Shown: piece after piece, positions 27,762 through 37,082 of the stretch
Layout of the letters: each line of letters opens with the position of its first letter
Position numbering within the stretch: position 1 is the stretch's first letter
Source of the DNA: Lacibacter sediminis
GTDB lineage: Bacteria; Bacteroidota; Bacteroidia; Chitinophagales; Chitinophagaceae
Length of the DNA: 64,000 nucleotides
Direction: 5' to 3'
Assembly (NCBI RefSeq): GCF_014168535.1
Contig: NZ_CP060007.1
Location: 1,178,001 to 1,242,000 of the forward strand
Position numbers and translations under genes: made by a program
Notes under the pieces: generated by a model
What the model was told of the DNA's origin: nothing
Seen by the model: the letters and a program-made list of their open reading frames with translations, nothing else
Databases searched by the model: none

Positions 27762-28709
27762 ATGTTTTCCAACCGCATCACACAACTCTTCAACATAGAA
27801 AAGCCCATCATCCAGGCAGGAATGATCTGGGCAAGCGGCTGGCGTTTAGCCAGTGCCGTAAGTAATGCCGGTGGCTTGGGTATTATTGGCAGCGGCAGCA
27901 TGTATCCTGATGTATTGCGTGAACATATTCAAAAATGCAAAGCAGCAACTGCCAAACCTTTTGCTGTAAATGTGCCTTTGCTTTATCCTGATATTGATCA
28001 ACTCATCAGCATTATTATCGAAGAGGGTGTGAAGATCGTTTTTACCAGTGCAGGTAATCCCAAAACCTGGACGGCAATTTTAAAAGAAAAAGGTATCACG
28101 GTTGTTCATGTGGTAAGCAGCAGCAAGTTTGCATTAAAAGCACAGGAGGCAGGATGTGATGCAGTGGTAGCTGAAGGTTTTGAAGCAGGTGGGCATAACG
28201 GGCGTGAAGAAACAACAAGCATGGTATTGATACCTGCCGTAAAAAAAGCTGTGCATATTCCGGTAATTGCAGCAGGCGGGATTGCAACAGGCAGACAAAT
28301 GCTTGCGACAATGGTGCTTGGAGCAGAAGCAGTGCAGATCGGCAGCCGTTTTGTAGCGAGTGAAGAAGCAAGCAGTCATCTCAATTTTAAACAAGCTGTT
28401 ATTAATAGTAGTGAAGGTGATACCGTTCTTACATTGAAACAACTGGCACCAGTTCGACTCATCAAAAATGATTTTTACAACCAAGTGCAGGAAGCTGAGC
28501 AAAGAGGTGCATCAAAAGAAGAACTCATTCAATTGCTTGGCCGTGCAAGGGCAAAGCGAGGCATGTTCGAAGGCAACCTTGATGAAGGTGAACTGGAGAT
28601 AGGACAGGTGAGTGCTTTACTTGATGATATTTTACCCGCCGCCACAATTACCGAAAACATCTGGATGGAATTCAATAAAGCCCTGGCCAATCCACTTGGT
28701 TCAGCTTAA
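27762..28709 (+). CDS. Nitronate monooxygenase-like FMN protein
   Basis: A 315-residue TIM-barrel flavoprotein of the 2-nitropropane dioxygenase/enoyl-ACP-reductase-FabK family. Motifs: PIIQAGMIWASGWRLASAVSNAGGLGIIG, VVAEGFEAGGHNGRE, and the FMN phosphate site AAGGIATGRQMLATMVLGAEAVQIGS. It could act as a nitronate monooxygenase; FabK function is possible but less likely without a fab neighbourhood. The ATG at 27762 is chosen over TTG at 27744, which lies in a short repeat tract. Its stop overlaps the convergent gene by four bases. Confidence 0.85.
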   Translation: MFSNRITQLFNIEKPIIQAGMIWASGWRLASAVSNAGGLGIIGSGSMYPDVLREHIQKCKAATAKPFAVNVPLLYPDIDQLISIIIEEGVKIVFTSAGNPKTWTAILKEKGITVVHVVSSSKFALKAQEAGCDAVVAEGFEAGGHNGREETTSMVLIPAVKKAVHIPVIAAGGIATGRQMLATMVLGAEAVQIGSRFVASEEASSHLNFKQAVINSSEGDTVLTLKQLAPVRLIKNDFYNQVQEAEQRGASKEELIQLLGRARAKRGMFEGNLDEGELEIGQVSALLDDILPAATITENIWMEFNKALANPLGSA

Positions 28710-29011
28710 TCGGTTTTTATCCTGTCGGTTTTTTCCTTCAATTCTTTCATTAGTTTTTCCTGAAGTTCCAGTTGCTGCTCCATTAATTCCCGGGGTTGAG
28801 TCAAGAGCAATTCCTCTTCCTGCGGAAAATCAGGGATATTCGGAACATCGGGTATCATTGGCAATGGGCCAAATTCAACCATAGCATCGGTGTTTGTGAA
28901 ATTTGATGACCAGGTTTGTTGTAGCAGCATGTCCTTTTTTGCCCAAAAAAAGCAACCGCCAAGGAATAGCACAATTGCAAACCTTCTAAAGTTAGAGTGA
29001 TGATAAGGCAT
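28706..29011 (-). CDS. Small membrane-anchored hypothetical protein
   Basis: A 101-residue protein I do not recognise. One hydrophobic segment lies at about residues 11-24 (FAIVLFLGGCFFW), followed by a Pro-rich stretch (PLPMIPDVPNIPDFPQ) and a charged helix likely to form a coiled coil (LMEQQLELQEKLMKELKEK). The coding frame is supported by its amino-acid pattern and by the neat 4-base stop overlap with the convergent gene. Confidence 0.55.
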   Translation of the reverse strand: MPYHHSNFRRFAIVLFLGGCFFWAKKDMLLQQTWSSNFTNTDAMVEFGPLPMIPDVPNIPDFPQEEELLLTQPRELMEQQLELQEKLMKELKEKTDRIKTD

Positions 29012-29167
29012 AATAAATAATTTTGGCTAATTTACGATTGAATTCGTAGATTTGAAACGGAAGAAAGATTTTCAGAACAATTTAACAGGCTCAATTGTCA
29101 TAAAATTGATAAAAGTAATGTTATAAGTTCTGTAACTTTAAACTCTTATCATCGTAAAACTATTGTT

Positions 29168-29563
29168 ATGAAGAAACTACTCCTCGCATCGATCCTCATG
29201 ACAGGCGTTTCAATTAGTGCACAAGCATCTGCAGATAAAGGAAATGAAACCGGCTCTGTACAAGGCGTTGTTATCGATGCCGAAACAAAAAAACCTGTTG
29301 CGAATGCTTCGTTTACTGCTTCAATTCGTAAAGCTTCTTTCCAGAAAGAAGTTACTACCGATGCAAACGGTAAATTTAATTTAAGTAATGTGCCTGTCGG
29401 TGAGCATACCATAGTAATCGATAAGGTTGGCTATCGTGCAACTAAAAAGGAGGCAATTCTTGTGAAGGAAGGATTGCTGTTGAAAATTGAATTTGAAGTG
29501 ATACCGGCAGAAGAAGAAATACATCAGCCGTTTATGGCACCCATTACCATTCATTCTTTTTAA
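29168..29563 (+). CDS. Secreted carboxypeptidase-regulatory-like domain protein
   Basis: A 131-residue protein with a signal peptide (MKKLLLASILMTGVSISAQA) and one CarboxypepD_reg-like/CNA-B-type beta-sandwich domain: GSVQGVVIDAETKKPVANASFTA, TTDANGKFNLSNVPVGEHTIVI. Such single domains are found in many Bacteroidota envelope proteins. No partner is adjacent. Confidence 0.78.
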   Translation: MKKLLLASILMTGVSISAQASADKGNETGSVQGVVIDAETKKPVANASFTASIRKASFQKEVTTDANGKFNLSNVPVGEHTIVIDKVGYRATKKEAILVKEGLLLKIEFEVIPAEEEIHQPFMAPITIHSF

Positions 29564-29574
29564 GTTTAAATAAA

Positions 29575-29606
29575 AAATCCCCCGATGTTTATCGGGGGAT
29601 TTTTAT
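29575..29606. terminator. Bidirectional terminator
   Basis: A 12-bp stem (29575-29586 with 29591-29602) flanked by A-run and T-run serves both the rightward small gene and the leftward ABC permease gene. Confidence 0.85.
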
Positions 29607-29627
29607 TTCCGGTCGTTCCTGATTTTA

Positions 29628-30944
29628 TTAAGCTTTGCGGAAAGCCCATTTGGCCATTTCTTTCAGTGTTACTTTCTTTCCATACAACAAGATTCCTGTG
29701 CGATAAATTTTTGCACTGAGCCATGTTGTGAATAAAAAGCCGAGTATGAGCGAACCCATTGATATAGCCAATTGCCACCAGGGAACTCCAAACGGTATAC
29801 GTGCCATCATTACAATCGGTGATGTAAATGGAATAATGCTTCCCCAAACTGCTAATGAACCTGAAGGATTCTGAATGGCATTTACCATGATGAAGATGCC
29901 CAACACAATTGGCAACGTAATTGGTAACATTAATGATTGTGCTTCCTGCGGATCTTCATTCACCACACTGCCAACTGCAGCAAACAGTGAAGCATAGAAT
30001 AAGTAACCAAATAAGAAGAAGAAAATAAAACAAGGAATAATTAATGCCCAGTTAGCACTTAATACCGTTGTTTTTGCTTCCAGTATTTTTAATGCCATTG
30101 TATTATTCTGCGCCATGGATGGCATCGACTCATTCATCTGTTTTGCCTGCTCTAACACTTCAGGTGAAATAAACAAACTGCTAAGCGATGAAAGCACAAA
30201 AACAAGGATGATCCATAGGAATAACTGTGTTAAGCCAACGGCAGCAATACCAATGATCTTTCCAAGCATAAGTTGAAATGGTTTTACACTGCTCACCATT
30301 ACTTCTGCAATACGGTTTGTTTTCTCTTCCATTACGCCACGCATAACAGCCGTGCCGTAAATAAACAATACAATATAAATGATGAAGCCGCTTGCATAGC
30401 CTATGGCCAATGCCAGCATCTTGTTATCTTCTTTTATCTCTTCGCCTTTTACCTGGTATGAACGATAGTTGAGTGATGATGCACTTTCGCTTTGCTGTTT
30501 AATAGAATCGAGGATGCTGCGTGTTACGCCACGCTCCATCAACATCCTGTTCTCATTTATTTTCTGTAGCTGATTCTTGATAGCCTCATCCGTTGCAAGA
30601 CCTAATTGTTTTTCTGTATACAAACGAACAGAATCGGCTTTTTGCGGAGTTGATGAATAAACGATCAACAAGCCTTCATAGCCTTTGTCCTGGTAATTGT
30701 TTTTTGTAACAGCATCAGGATAGCCAAACGAAACGGCTGAGCCATCTTTAAAGTTATTCTTGTAAATGCCGCTTTGATCATCCACAGCTATTTTACGTTG
30801 TTCAGTACTGTTTGCACCAATGAAAGCGCCACCGAAGATGAGTGCAAACATCAGCAAAGGAAACAGGAAAGTAGAGAGCAGGAAGGTTTTGTTGCGTACC
30901 CTTGTAATGTACTCCCGTTTTATAATGATCCAGATCTTATTCAT
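29628..30944 (-). CDS. ABC transporter permease, NatB-like
   Basis: A 438-residue ABC-2 permease with one N-terminal helix (LLSTFLFPLLMFALIFGGAFI), a large extracytoplasmic domain (about residues 45-170) and five or more C-terminal helices. KTNRIAEVMVSSVKPFQLMLGKIIG is the characteristic loop of the NatB/YhaP group. It follows its ATPase gene by 11 bases. The NatAB family is linked to sodium or drug export; the substrate here is not evident. Confidence 0.9.
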   Translation of the reverse strand: MNKIWIIIKREYITRVRNKTFLLSTFLFPLLMFALIFGGAFIGANSTEQRKIAVDDQSGIYKNNFKDGSAVSFGYPDAVTKNNYQDKGYEGLLIVYSSTPQKADSVRLYTEKQLGLATDEAIKNQLQKINENRMLMERGVTRSILDSIKQQSESASSLNYRSYQVKGEEIKEDNKMLALAIGYASGFIIYIVLFIYGTAVMRGVMEEKTNRIAEVMVSSVKPFQLMLGKIIGIAAVGLTQLFLWIILVFVLSSLSSLFISPEVLEQAKQMNESMPSMAQNNTMALKILEAKTTVLSANWALIIPCFIFFFLFGYLFYASLFAAVGSVVNEDPQEAQSLMLPITLPIVLGIFIMVNAIQNPSGSLAVWGSIIPFTSPIVMMARIPFGVPWWQLAISMGSLILGFLFTTWLSAKIYRTGILLYGKKVTLKEMAKWAFRKA

Positions 30945-30955
30945 ATACTAATATA

Positions 30956-31891
30956 TTAAGCAGTAACAGTTTCAAATTGTCTTGCAGTTGGTGTGCCTTC
31001 AATCAGCCTGATGAAAATTTCATTCAGTGAAGGAAGTATTTCATGATAAGCCACGATCATGCTTTGCTGGTTGATGAAGTGCAGCAAAATGTCGTTCGAT
31101 TGATAACCTTCATTGATCTTGAGTGTAAGATCAGTCCCATTCTGCTTTACAATACTGAAGGAAGGATGTTGCAGTGTTGCAGGTAAACGATCAACTTCGG
31201 CTGTGAAAATATGCTGCTTGAATTGCTGTTTGATTTCTTTTACACTTCCATCAAGGATCTTTTGTCCTTTATTCACCAATACAATATGATCGCAGATCTC
31301 TTCCACCTGTTCCATACGATGTGTACTGAAGATGATTGTTGTTCCTTTTTTTGCAAGGTTGAATATCTCATCTTTTATCAGGTTGCTGTTCACCGGATCT
31401 AAACCACTGAATGGTTCATCAAGGATCACCAGTTTTGGTTCGTGCAAAACCGTGGTAACAAACTGCAGTTTTTGTCCCATCCCTTTTGAGAGATCTTCCA
31501 CCTTTTTGTTCCACCAGCTTTGCATTTCAAACTTCTCAAACCATTCTTTTACGTTTGCAAACGCATCCTGTTTACTCATTCCTTTCAGTTGTGCAAGGTA
31601 CATGGCTTGTTCGCCTACTTTCATTTTTTTATACAGGCCTCTTTCTTCAGGCATGTAACCAATATTGATCACATCATTAACTGGGTCGAACTTTTTCCCG
31701 TTGAGTAAGATGTTGCCTGCATCAGGATAAAATATTCCCGTGATCATGCGAATGAGCGTTGTTTTACCGGCACCGTTAGGGCCGAGCAAACCAAAAATTG
31801 ATCCTTGACTGATGGTGAAGCTGATATCGTCCACCGCCTTTTGAGAAGAAAAGTATTTCTTCAGGTTTTGAACTTCTAAGATGGTACTCAT
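30956..31891 (-). CDS. ABC transporter ATP-binding protein, NatA-like
   Basis: A 311-residue ATPase: Walker A GPNGAGKTT, signature DLSKGMGQKLQFV, Walker B LVILDEPFSGLDP, H-loop FSTHRMEQVE. A DUF4162-like C-terminal extension (about residues 215-300) is typical of NatA/YhaQ. Transcribed with the permease downstream. Confidence 0.92.
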   Translation of the reverse strand: MSTILEVQNLKKYFSSQKAVDDISFTISQGSIFGLLGPNGAGKTTLIRMITGIFYPDAGNILLNGKKFDPVNDVINIGYMPEERGLYKKMKVGEQAMYLAQLKGMSKQDAFANVKEWFEKFEMQSWWNKKVEDLSKGMGQKLQFVTTVLHEPKLVILDEPFSGLDPVNSNLIKDEIFNLAKKGTTIIFSTHRMEQVEEICDHIVLVNKGQKILDGSVKEIKQQFKQHIFTAEVDRLPATLQHPSFSIVKQNGTDLTLKINEGYQSNDILLHFINQQSMIVAYHEILPSLNEIFIRLIEGTPTARQFETVTA

Positions 31892-31959
31892 ATTGCAGTA
31901 TTAGAGTGCAGGTTGCACAATTTGTTACAAGGTAGGGTAGAAAAAATTGCAGAAACCTT

Positions 31960-33567
31960 TTAATCTGATGATTGGTTACTCTGCAAGGCAATCATATTGG
32001 CAATGCGCTCTCCATCCATTGCCGCACTCACAATGCCGCCTGCATAACCGGCTCCTTCGCCACAAGGATAAAGTCCCTTGATTTGCGGATGTTGCAACGT
32101 TTCATTGTCTCTCGGAATGCGAACAGGTGAAGATGTTCTTGACTCAGTTGCCACCACCACAGCTTCGTTGGTAAAATAGCCACGCATTTTCTGACCGAAA
32201 GCTTTAAAACCAAGCCGAAGATCATCAAACACAAATGGAGGAAGAACCTGACGAAGATCAGTACTATTCAACCCGGGTAAATAAGAACAATCGGGGAGTG
32301 AAGCAGATGTTTTCTTATCAAACATATCGGCCATTCGTTGAGCAGGTGCCACAAACTTTCCGCCGCCGGCAACAAATGCCTTTTGCTCAATGGCCTGCTG
32401 AAATTTCATCAACAACAACGGATCGTCCTCACTTATTTGGATTTTGTTTTTTGTATTTTGGACTTTGAAAAATTCAACAGCATCTTTCACTTCAATTGTT
32501 ACAACCATACCGCTATTGGCAAAGGCGTTATTTCGTTTTGATGGGCTCCAGCCATTTACTACTAATTCGCCGGGTGATGTGGCTGCCGGTGCAATAATAC
32601 CACCGGGGCACATGCAAAAACTGAATACACCTTTTCCCTGCACCTGCTCAACCAAACTGTAAGAGGCTGGCGGAAGAAATTCATCACGAACAGGGCAACG
32701 GTACTGAATAGAGTCGATTAATGATTGCGGGTGTTCAACACGCACACCCAACGCAAAAGGTTTTGCTTCAATTAAAATATTGTTTTGATGCAGTAGTTCA
32801 AAAATATCCCTGGCACTATGTCCTGTTGCAAGGATTACAGCATCAGCATGTATTGTTGAATTGTGATTAATTTCAACGCCTTTTAGCATATCCCTGTCGA
32901 GACTAAAATTTGTCAGTTTGGTTTCAAAATGAATTTCACCTCCACAACTCAAAATAAATTCCCTCATAGCGGTGATGATATGCGGTAGTTTATTCGTGCC
33001 AATATGTGGGTGACTTTGGTAAAGAATTTTTTCTTCGGCACCAAAGCGCACAAACAGTTGAAGAATGCGATCAATACTTCCACGTTTGCTGCTGCGTGTG
33101 TAAAGCTTTCCATCGCTGTAAGTACCTGCACCGCCTTCGCCAAAGCAATAATTACTTTCGGGATTTACTTCGCCTTGCTTATTTAATGCAGCAAGATCTC
33201 TTCTTCTTGCTCTCACATCTTTTCCTCGTTCAATTACAATCGGTTTAATACCCAATTCAATTAAACGTAATGCGGCAAATAAACCTGCAGGTCCGGCTCC
33301 AACAACAATTACCTGTTTGCTTGATTTATGTACATCCTTGAAATTAAATTCAAAGACATCTCTTTGCTGCACCGGTTCATTGATAAAAGTTTTGACAGTA
33401 AGATTTACCCAGGCTTGTTTGCTTCTTGCGTCAATCGATTGCTTGAGAATATGAAATCCATTTACGGAAGCCAATTGAACGTTTGCAGAAACTGCAATTT
33501 GTTCTTTTATAGACGAACTGTCAGCAGCTTGTGAAGGCAGTAAACGAAGCGAAATTTGTTGTTGCAT
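31960..33567 (-). CDS. FAD-dependent dehydrogenase (NAD(P)/FAD oxidoreductase)
   Basis: A 535-residue flavoprotein of the uncharacterised COG2509 group. An N-terminal ferredoxin-like region (about residues 1-80) precedes the FAD site VVGAGPAGLFAALRLIELG. GEGGAGTYSDGKLYTR and ILATGHSARDIFELLH are hallmarks of the group, and the C-terminus carries a second FAD contact, YPCGEGAGYAGGIVSAA. Substrate unknown. Around residues 366-380 there is a Lys/Asn/Gln-rich insert (KVQNTKNKIQIS) that looks like a simple repeat expanded in frame. Confidence 0.88.
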   Translation of the reverse strand: MQQQISLRLLPSQAADSSSIKEQIAVSANVQLASVNGFHILKQSIDARSKQAWVNLTVKTFINEPVQQRDVFEFNFKDVHKSSKQVIVVGAGPAGLFAALRLIELGIKPIVIERGKDVRARRRDLAALNKQGEVNPESNYCFGEGGAGTYSDGKLYTRSSKRGSIDRILQLFVRFGAEEKILYQSHPHIGTNKLPHIITAMREFILSCGGEIHFETKLTNFSLDRDMLKGVEINHNSTIHADAVILATGHSARDIFELLHQNNILIEAKPFALGVRVEHPQSLIDSIQYRCPVRDEFLPPASYSLVEQVQGKGVFSFCMCPGGIIAPAATSPGELVVNGWSPSKRNNAFANSGMVVTIEVKDAVEFFKVQNTKNKIQISEDDPLLLMKFQQAIEQKAFVAGGGKFVAPAQRMADMFDKKTSASLPDCSYLPGLNSTDLRQVLPPFVFDDLRLGFKAFGQKMRGYFTNEAVVVATESRTSSPVRIPRDNETLQHPQIKGLYPCGEGAGYAGGIVSAAMDGERIANMIALQSNQSSD

Positions 33568-33712
33568 GTGTGTCAGGCAGTTAACCTAAAAACAATAATT
33601 GCGGCAAAGATAGTTGTATTTATAAAGCATATAATATTATGCATTTCATCAAGAAAAAACATTTTTTTTGTGGCTTTAAAAACAGTTATCTTTCATTAGT
33701 TACAGCAAGTAC

Positions 33713-34459
33713 ATGAGAAAGCTTACAACCCTCTATTGTCTTATCATTATATTGTTTATTTCTTACTCCTGCAACCCGGTTTACAGGGCATCTTCTGTTC
33801 AGTATAAAGATTACCAGGTACAGAATGAGCGCAAAGACGCATCGGTACAAAATTTTCTTCAACCTTATGCTGATAGTGTGAACAGCAGCATGAATCTGGT
33901 GATCGGTCAATTAGCTGTTGATCTTGACAAGCGTCAACCGGAAGGAACACTCGGTAATTTTATGGCCGATGCGATGAAAGCAATGGCTGAAAAATATTAC
34001 AAAACAACAGTTGATGGTGCTTTTATCAATTACGGAGGCATGCGTTTAACTGGTATGAAAGCAGGTGCAATTACAAGAGGCAAGATTTTTGAATTGATGC
34101 CGTTTGATAATATTATTATCCTGCAAAAATTAAAAGGAACAGTATTGCAGGAATTTCTTGATCATATTATAGGAAGAGGTGCCTGGCCTGTGGCTGGTAT
34201 TACGATGCAAATGAAAGATAAAAAAGCAGTAAATGTGATGGTTGGAGGAAAACCACTCGATCCAAATATGATCTATACAATAGCTAATTCAGATTATGTG
34301 GCAAATGGTGGCGATAATTGTGAAATGCTCAAGGTTATTCCACAGATCAATAATGGTTCACTTTTAAGAGATGGTTTGATTGATTATGTTCAATCGTTAA
34401 CACAAAAAGGACAACCCGTTACTGCCACTATCCAAAACAGAGTTACGAATGCTCAGTAG
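33713..34459 (+). CDS. 5'-nucleotidase C-terminal domain lipoprotein
   Basis: A 248-residue lipoprotein (lipobox SYSC, Cys about residue 20). The body is the 5_nucleotid_C domain alone: LGNFMADAMKAMA, FINYGGMRLTGMKAGAITRGKIFELMPFDN and IANSDYVANGGDN. The metallophosphatase half is encoded by the next gene, which starts 11 bases before this stop. Together they should make a two-subunit periplasmic 5'-nucleotidase releasing nucleosides and phosphate. Confidence 0.9.
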   Translation: MRKLTTLYCLIIILFISYSCNPVYRASSVQYKDYQVQNERKDASVQNFLQPYADSVNSSMNLVIGQLAVDLDKRQPEGTLGNFMADAMKAMAEKYYKTTVDGAFINYGGMRLTGMKAGAITRGKIFELMPFDNIIILQKLKGTVLQEFLDHIIGRGAWPVAGITMQMKDKKAVNVMVGGKPLDPNMIYTIANSDYVANGGDNCEMLKVIPQINNGSLLRDGLIDYVQSLTQKGQPVTATIQNRVTNAQ

Positions 34460-35381
34460 AAGAAAATTTATACAGCAAACATCGTTTACCACAGCGGCCT
34501 TGTTGGCGGGCAAATTTGCAGGTGCAGAAGAAGTAACAACGCAACGCCTGGTTATTCTTCATACAAATGATGTACACAGCAGGCTCGATCCTTTTCCTAT
34601 GGATGGCAGCCGCAACCAGGGACTTGGTGGTGTCGCTGCAAGGGCAAACCTTATTAATGAGATACGTGCAAAGGAAGAACATGTACTGTTGCTTGATGCC
34701 GGTGACATTTTCCAAGGAACACCTTATTTTAATTTGTACAAAGGTGAGCCAGAAATAATAGCGATGCAGAAGATGGGTTACGATGCCTGCACAATGGGTA
34801 ATCATGACTTTGATGCAGGGCTCGAGAATTTTGCATTGCAGCTTCAGCATGCAACATTTCCTGTATTATTATGCAACTACGATTTTACAGCAACGCCCAT
34901 GGAAAATAAATCACTACCTTATAAAATATTTAAGAAAGGAAAATTGAAAATCGGCGTTACCGGTGTGGGAATTGAAATGAAAGGATTGGTACCGGATAAC
35001 TTAATAGGAAACACCAAGTATCTCGATCCTGTGTATAAGTTAAATGAAACAGCTTCGATGCTAAAGCGTGAAAAAGATTGTGACATGGTGATCTGTTTGT
35101 CGCATTTGGGATACCAGTACCGTGAAAATGCAAATAAGATCTGTGATATGATTCTTGCAAAAGAAACAGAACATGTTGATCTGATCATTGGTGGTCATAC
35201 ACATACGTTCTTAAGTGAACCTGTGTTAGTAAAGAATAAAAAAGCAGAAGATGTTTTGGTGAACCAGGTAGGTTGGGGAGGTATTCAGTTAGGCCGATTG
35301 GATTATGAATTTTTTAAATATAAAAAGAAAAATATGACAGCAGCAAAATCATTATCAATAGGTAAAAAAACAGGTGAATAA
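34449..35381 (+). CDS. Metallophosphatase, 5'-nucleotidase N-terminal domain
   Basis: A 310-residue calcineurin-like phosphoesterase. It starts MLSRRKFIQQTSFTTAALLAG, a twin-arginine signal peptide. The metal site is complete: LHTNDVHSRLD, LDAGDIFQGTPYF, TMGNHDFDAG and GGHTHTFLSEP. The family's C-terminal substrate domain is missing and is provided by the gene upstream, overlapping by 11 bases. The dnaA gene follows after a T-rich stretch. Confidence 0.92.
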   Translation: MLSRRKFIQQTSFTTAALLAGKFAGAEEVTTQRLVILHTNDVHSRLDPFPMDGSRNQGLGGVAARANLINEIRAKEEHVLLLDAGDIFQGTPYFNLYKGEPEIIAMQKMGYDACTMGNHDFDAGLENFALQLQHATFPVLLCNYDFTATPMENKSLPYKIFKKGKLKIGVTGVGIEMKGLVPDNLIGNTKYLDPVYKLNETASMLKREKDCDMVICLSHLGYQYRENANKICDMILAKETEHVDLIIGGHTHTFLSEPVLVKNKKAEDVLVNQVGWGGIQLGRLDYEFFKYKKKNMTAAKSLSIGKKTGE

Positions 35382-35518
35382 AAAATTTTTTTTTCCACAA
35401 AAAGTGTTGATATTCGCCTTCCCCCTTAAGTTTTTTCATAATACTTTCATTATGAAAAATTGCCAAAGAGAATAAACAGGAACATTATTAACTCATTATA
35501 TAAACTGCTTTTGGAACA

Positions 35519-36952
35519 ATGACGAAAACGGCTGATCAAGTTTGGAAAAGTTGTTTAACCATTATTAAGGATATAGTAGAGTGGCAACATTTCAAAACAT
35601 GGTTTGAACCAATCAAACCGGTTGAATTAAAAAATAAGATCCTTACCATCCAGGTGCCCAGCCAGTTCTTTTTTGAATACCTGGAAGAGCATTATGTAAC
35701 GTTACTTGCCAAAACATTGAAACGTGAATTAGGTAAAGATGCTAATCTTGAATATCGCATCATGATGGATAGTGGTAATAATAATAACCAACCCATCACA
35801 ATGGATGTTCCCGGTCATGGTTATAAAACATATACAAATAACGAAATGGATTTTCCGCTTGTGATAAGTAACCCCGTCAAGAACCCGTTTGTAATACCGG
35901 GCTTGAAAAAGGTGCAGATTGATCCGCAGCTGAATCCAAACTATACGTTCGATTCTTTTATTGAAGGCGATTGTAACCGTGTTGCACGCAGAGCCGGTAA
36001 AACAGTTGCTGATAAACCCGGCGCTACTTCATTTAATCCATTGGTGATCTATGGTGGTGTAGGTTTGGGTAAAACTCACCTTGCACAAGCTGTAGGTAAC
36101 GAAGTGAAACGTCAGCACCCAAATAAAGTGGTGTTGTATGTAAGCTCTGAGAAATTCATCAACCAGTTTGTTGATCACAGCCGTAACAATGCCATCAACG
36201 ATTTCATCCATTTTTATCAGTTGGTTGATGTGTTGATCATTGATGATGTGCAGTTCTTCAACCGTGCTGAAAAATCACAGGATGCTTTCTTTGCTATTTT
36301 CAATCATCTTCATCAAAGTGGTAAGCAGTTGATCTTGTCATCAGACAAACCACCAAAAGACCTTGAAGGTGTTCAGGAACGTTTACTTAGCCGCTTCCGT
36401 TGGGGACTAAGTGCCGATCTTCAGATGCCCGATTACGAAACACGTATCGAGATACTGGAGAAGAAGATGAAGAACGATGGCTTGGAAATGCATAAAGATG
36501 TGGTAAAGTATATCGCTTATAACATTAATACCAATATTCGTGAGCTTGAAGGTGCCCTTATTTCATTATTGGCACAATCCTCGCTGAATAAAAAGGAGAT
36601 CGATCTTGATCTTGCTAAAAAAGTGCTGAAAAACTTCGTTAAAACATCATCTAAAGAAATAACAATCGATGCCATTCAGAAAATGGTGTGCGATTACTTT
36701 GATGTGCCTTACGAAAAACTGTTACAGAAAACACGTAAACGTGAAATTGTACAGGCCCGTCAGATCACAATGTACCTGGCAAAGACATTTACAAAGAATT
36801 CTCTCAAGACCATCGGCGAGCATTTTGGAGGAAGAGACCACACAACGGTTATACACTCCTGCCAAACTGTAAAAGACCTGATGGATACGGACAGCATGTT
36901 TAAAGAAAGTGTACTGGAATTGCAGCAGAAAGTTCAGTTGGCTGCGATGTAA
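35519..36952 (+). CDS. dnaA: Chromosomal replication initiator protein DnaA
   Basis: A 477-residue initiator. Domain I is at residues 1-80, a short linker follows, and the AAA+ domain has Walker A GGVGLGKTH (about residues 179-187), Walker B VLIIDDVQFF and an arginine-finger region RLLSRFRWGL. Domain IV ends with the DNA-binding signature GGRDHTTVIHSC. Full length. Only one near-consensus DnaA box (TTTTCCACA at 35391-35399) was seen upstream, so the origin need not be here. Confidence 0.97.
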   Translation: MTKTADQVWKSCLTIIKDIVEWQHFKTWFEPIKPVELKNKILTIQVPSQFFFEYLEEHYVTLLAKTLKRELGKDANLEYRIMMDSGNNNNQPITMDVPGHGYKTYTNNEMDFPLVISNPVKNPFVIPGLKKVQIDPQLNPNYTFDSFIEGDCNRVARRAGKTVADKPGATSFNPLVIYGGVGLGKTHLAQAVGNEVKRQHPNKVVLYVSSEKFINQFVDHSRNNAINDFIHFYQLVDVLIIDDVQFFNRAEKSQDAFFAIFNHLHQSGKQLILSSDKPPKDLEGVQERLLSRFRWGLSADLQMPDYETRIEILEKKMKNDGLEMHKDVVKYIAYNINTNIRELEGALISLLAQSSLNKKEIDLDLAKKVLKNFVKTSSKEITIDAIQKMVCDYFDVPYEKLLQKTRKREIVQARQITMYLAKTFTKNSLKTIGEHFGGRDHTTVIHSCQTVKDLMDTDSMFKESVLELQQKVQLAAM

Positions 36953-36982
36953 TAAAACCCAAAACCTAACACAACTCATTTG

Positions 36983-37016
36983 ATCCCGGATTTCTTTAAG
37001 AATCCGGGATTTCTTT
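36983..37016 (+). terminator. dnaA terminator
   Basis: Stem ATCCCGGATT against AATCCGGGAT (36983-36992 and 37001-37010), followed by TTTCTTTT. Confidence 0.85.
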
Positions 37017-37046
37017 TGGCACTTTAACAGAGGACAACTATTTTTG
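37015..37046 (+). promoter_or_regulatory. Candidate tRNA-Pro promoter
   Basis: TTTG at 37015-37018, a 20-base spacer and a perfect TATTTTTG at 37039-37046 fit the Bacteroidota consensus. The tRNA begins 36 bases downstream. Confidence 0.6.
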
Positions 37047-37082
37047 CAACCCCTTAGGGGAGTTCATCCTCGATGAACACGG

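Noticed and set aside
27011..28509. Minus-strand open frames under the nucleotidyltransferase and nitronate-monooxygenase-like genes
   Set aside because: Rich in Cys, His and Phe with no recognisable domain; typical antisense shadows of real genes.
35382..35518. Possible oriC upstream of dnaA
   Set aside because: Only one near-consensus DnaA box (TTTTCCACA) and an A/T run were seen; no cluster of boxes. In many Bacteroidota the origin is not next to dnaA. GC-skew over the chromosome would be needed.
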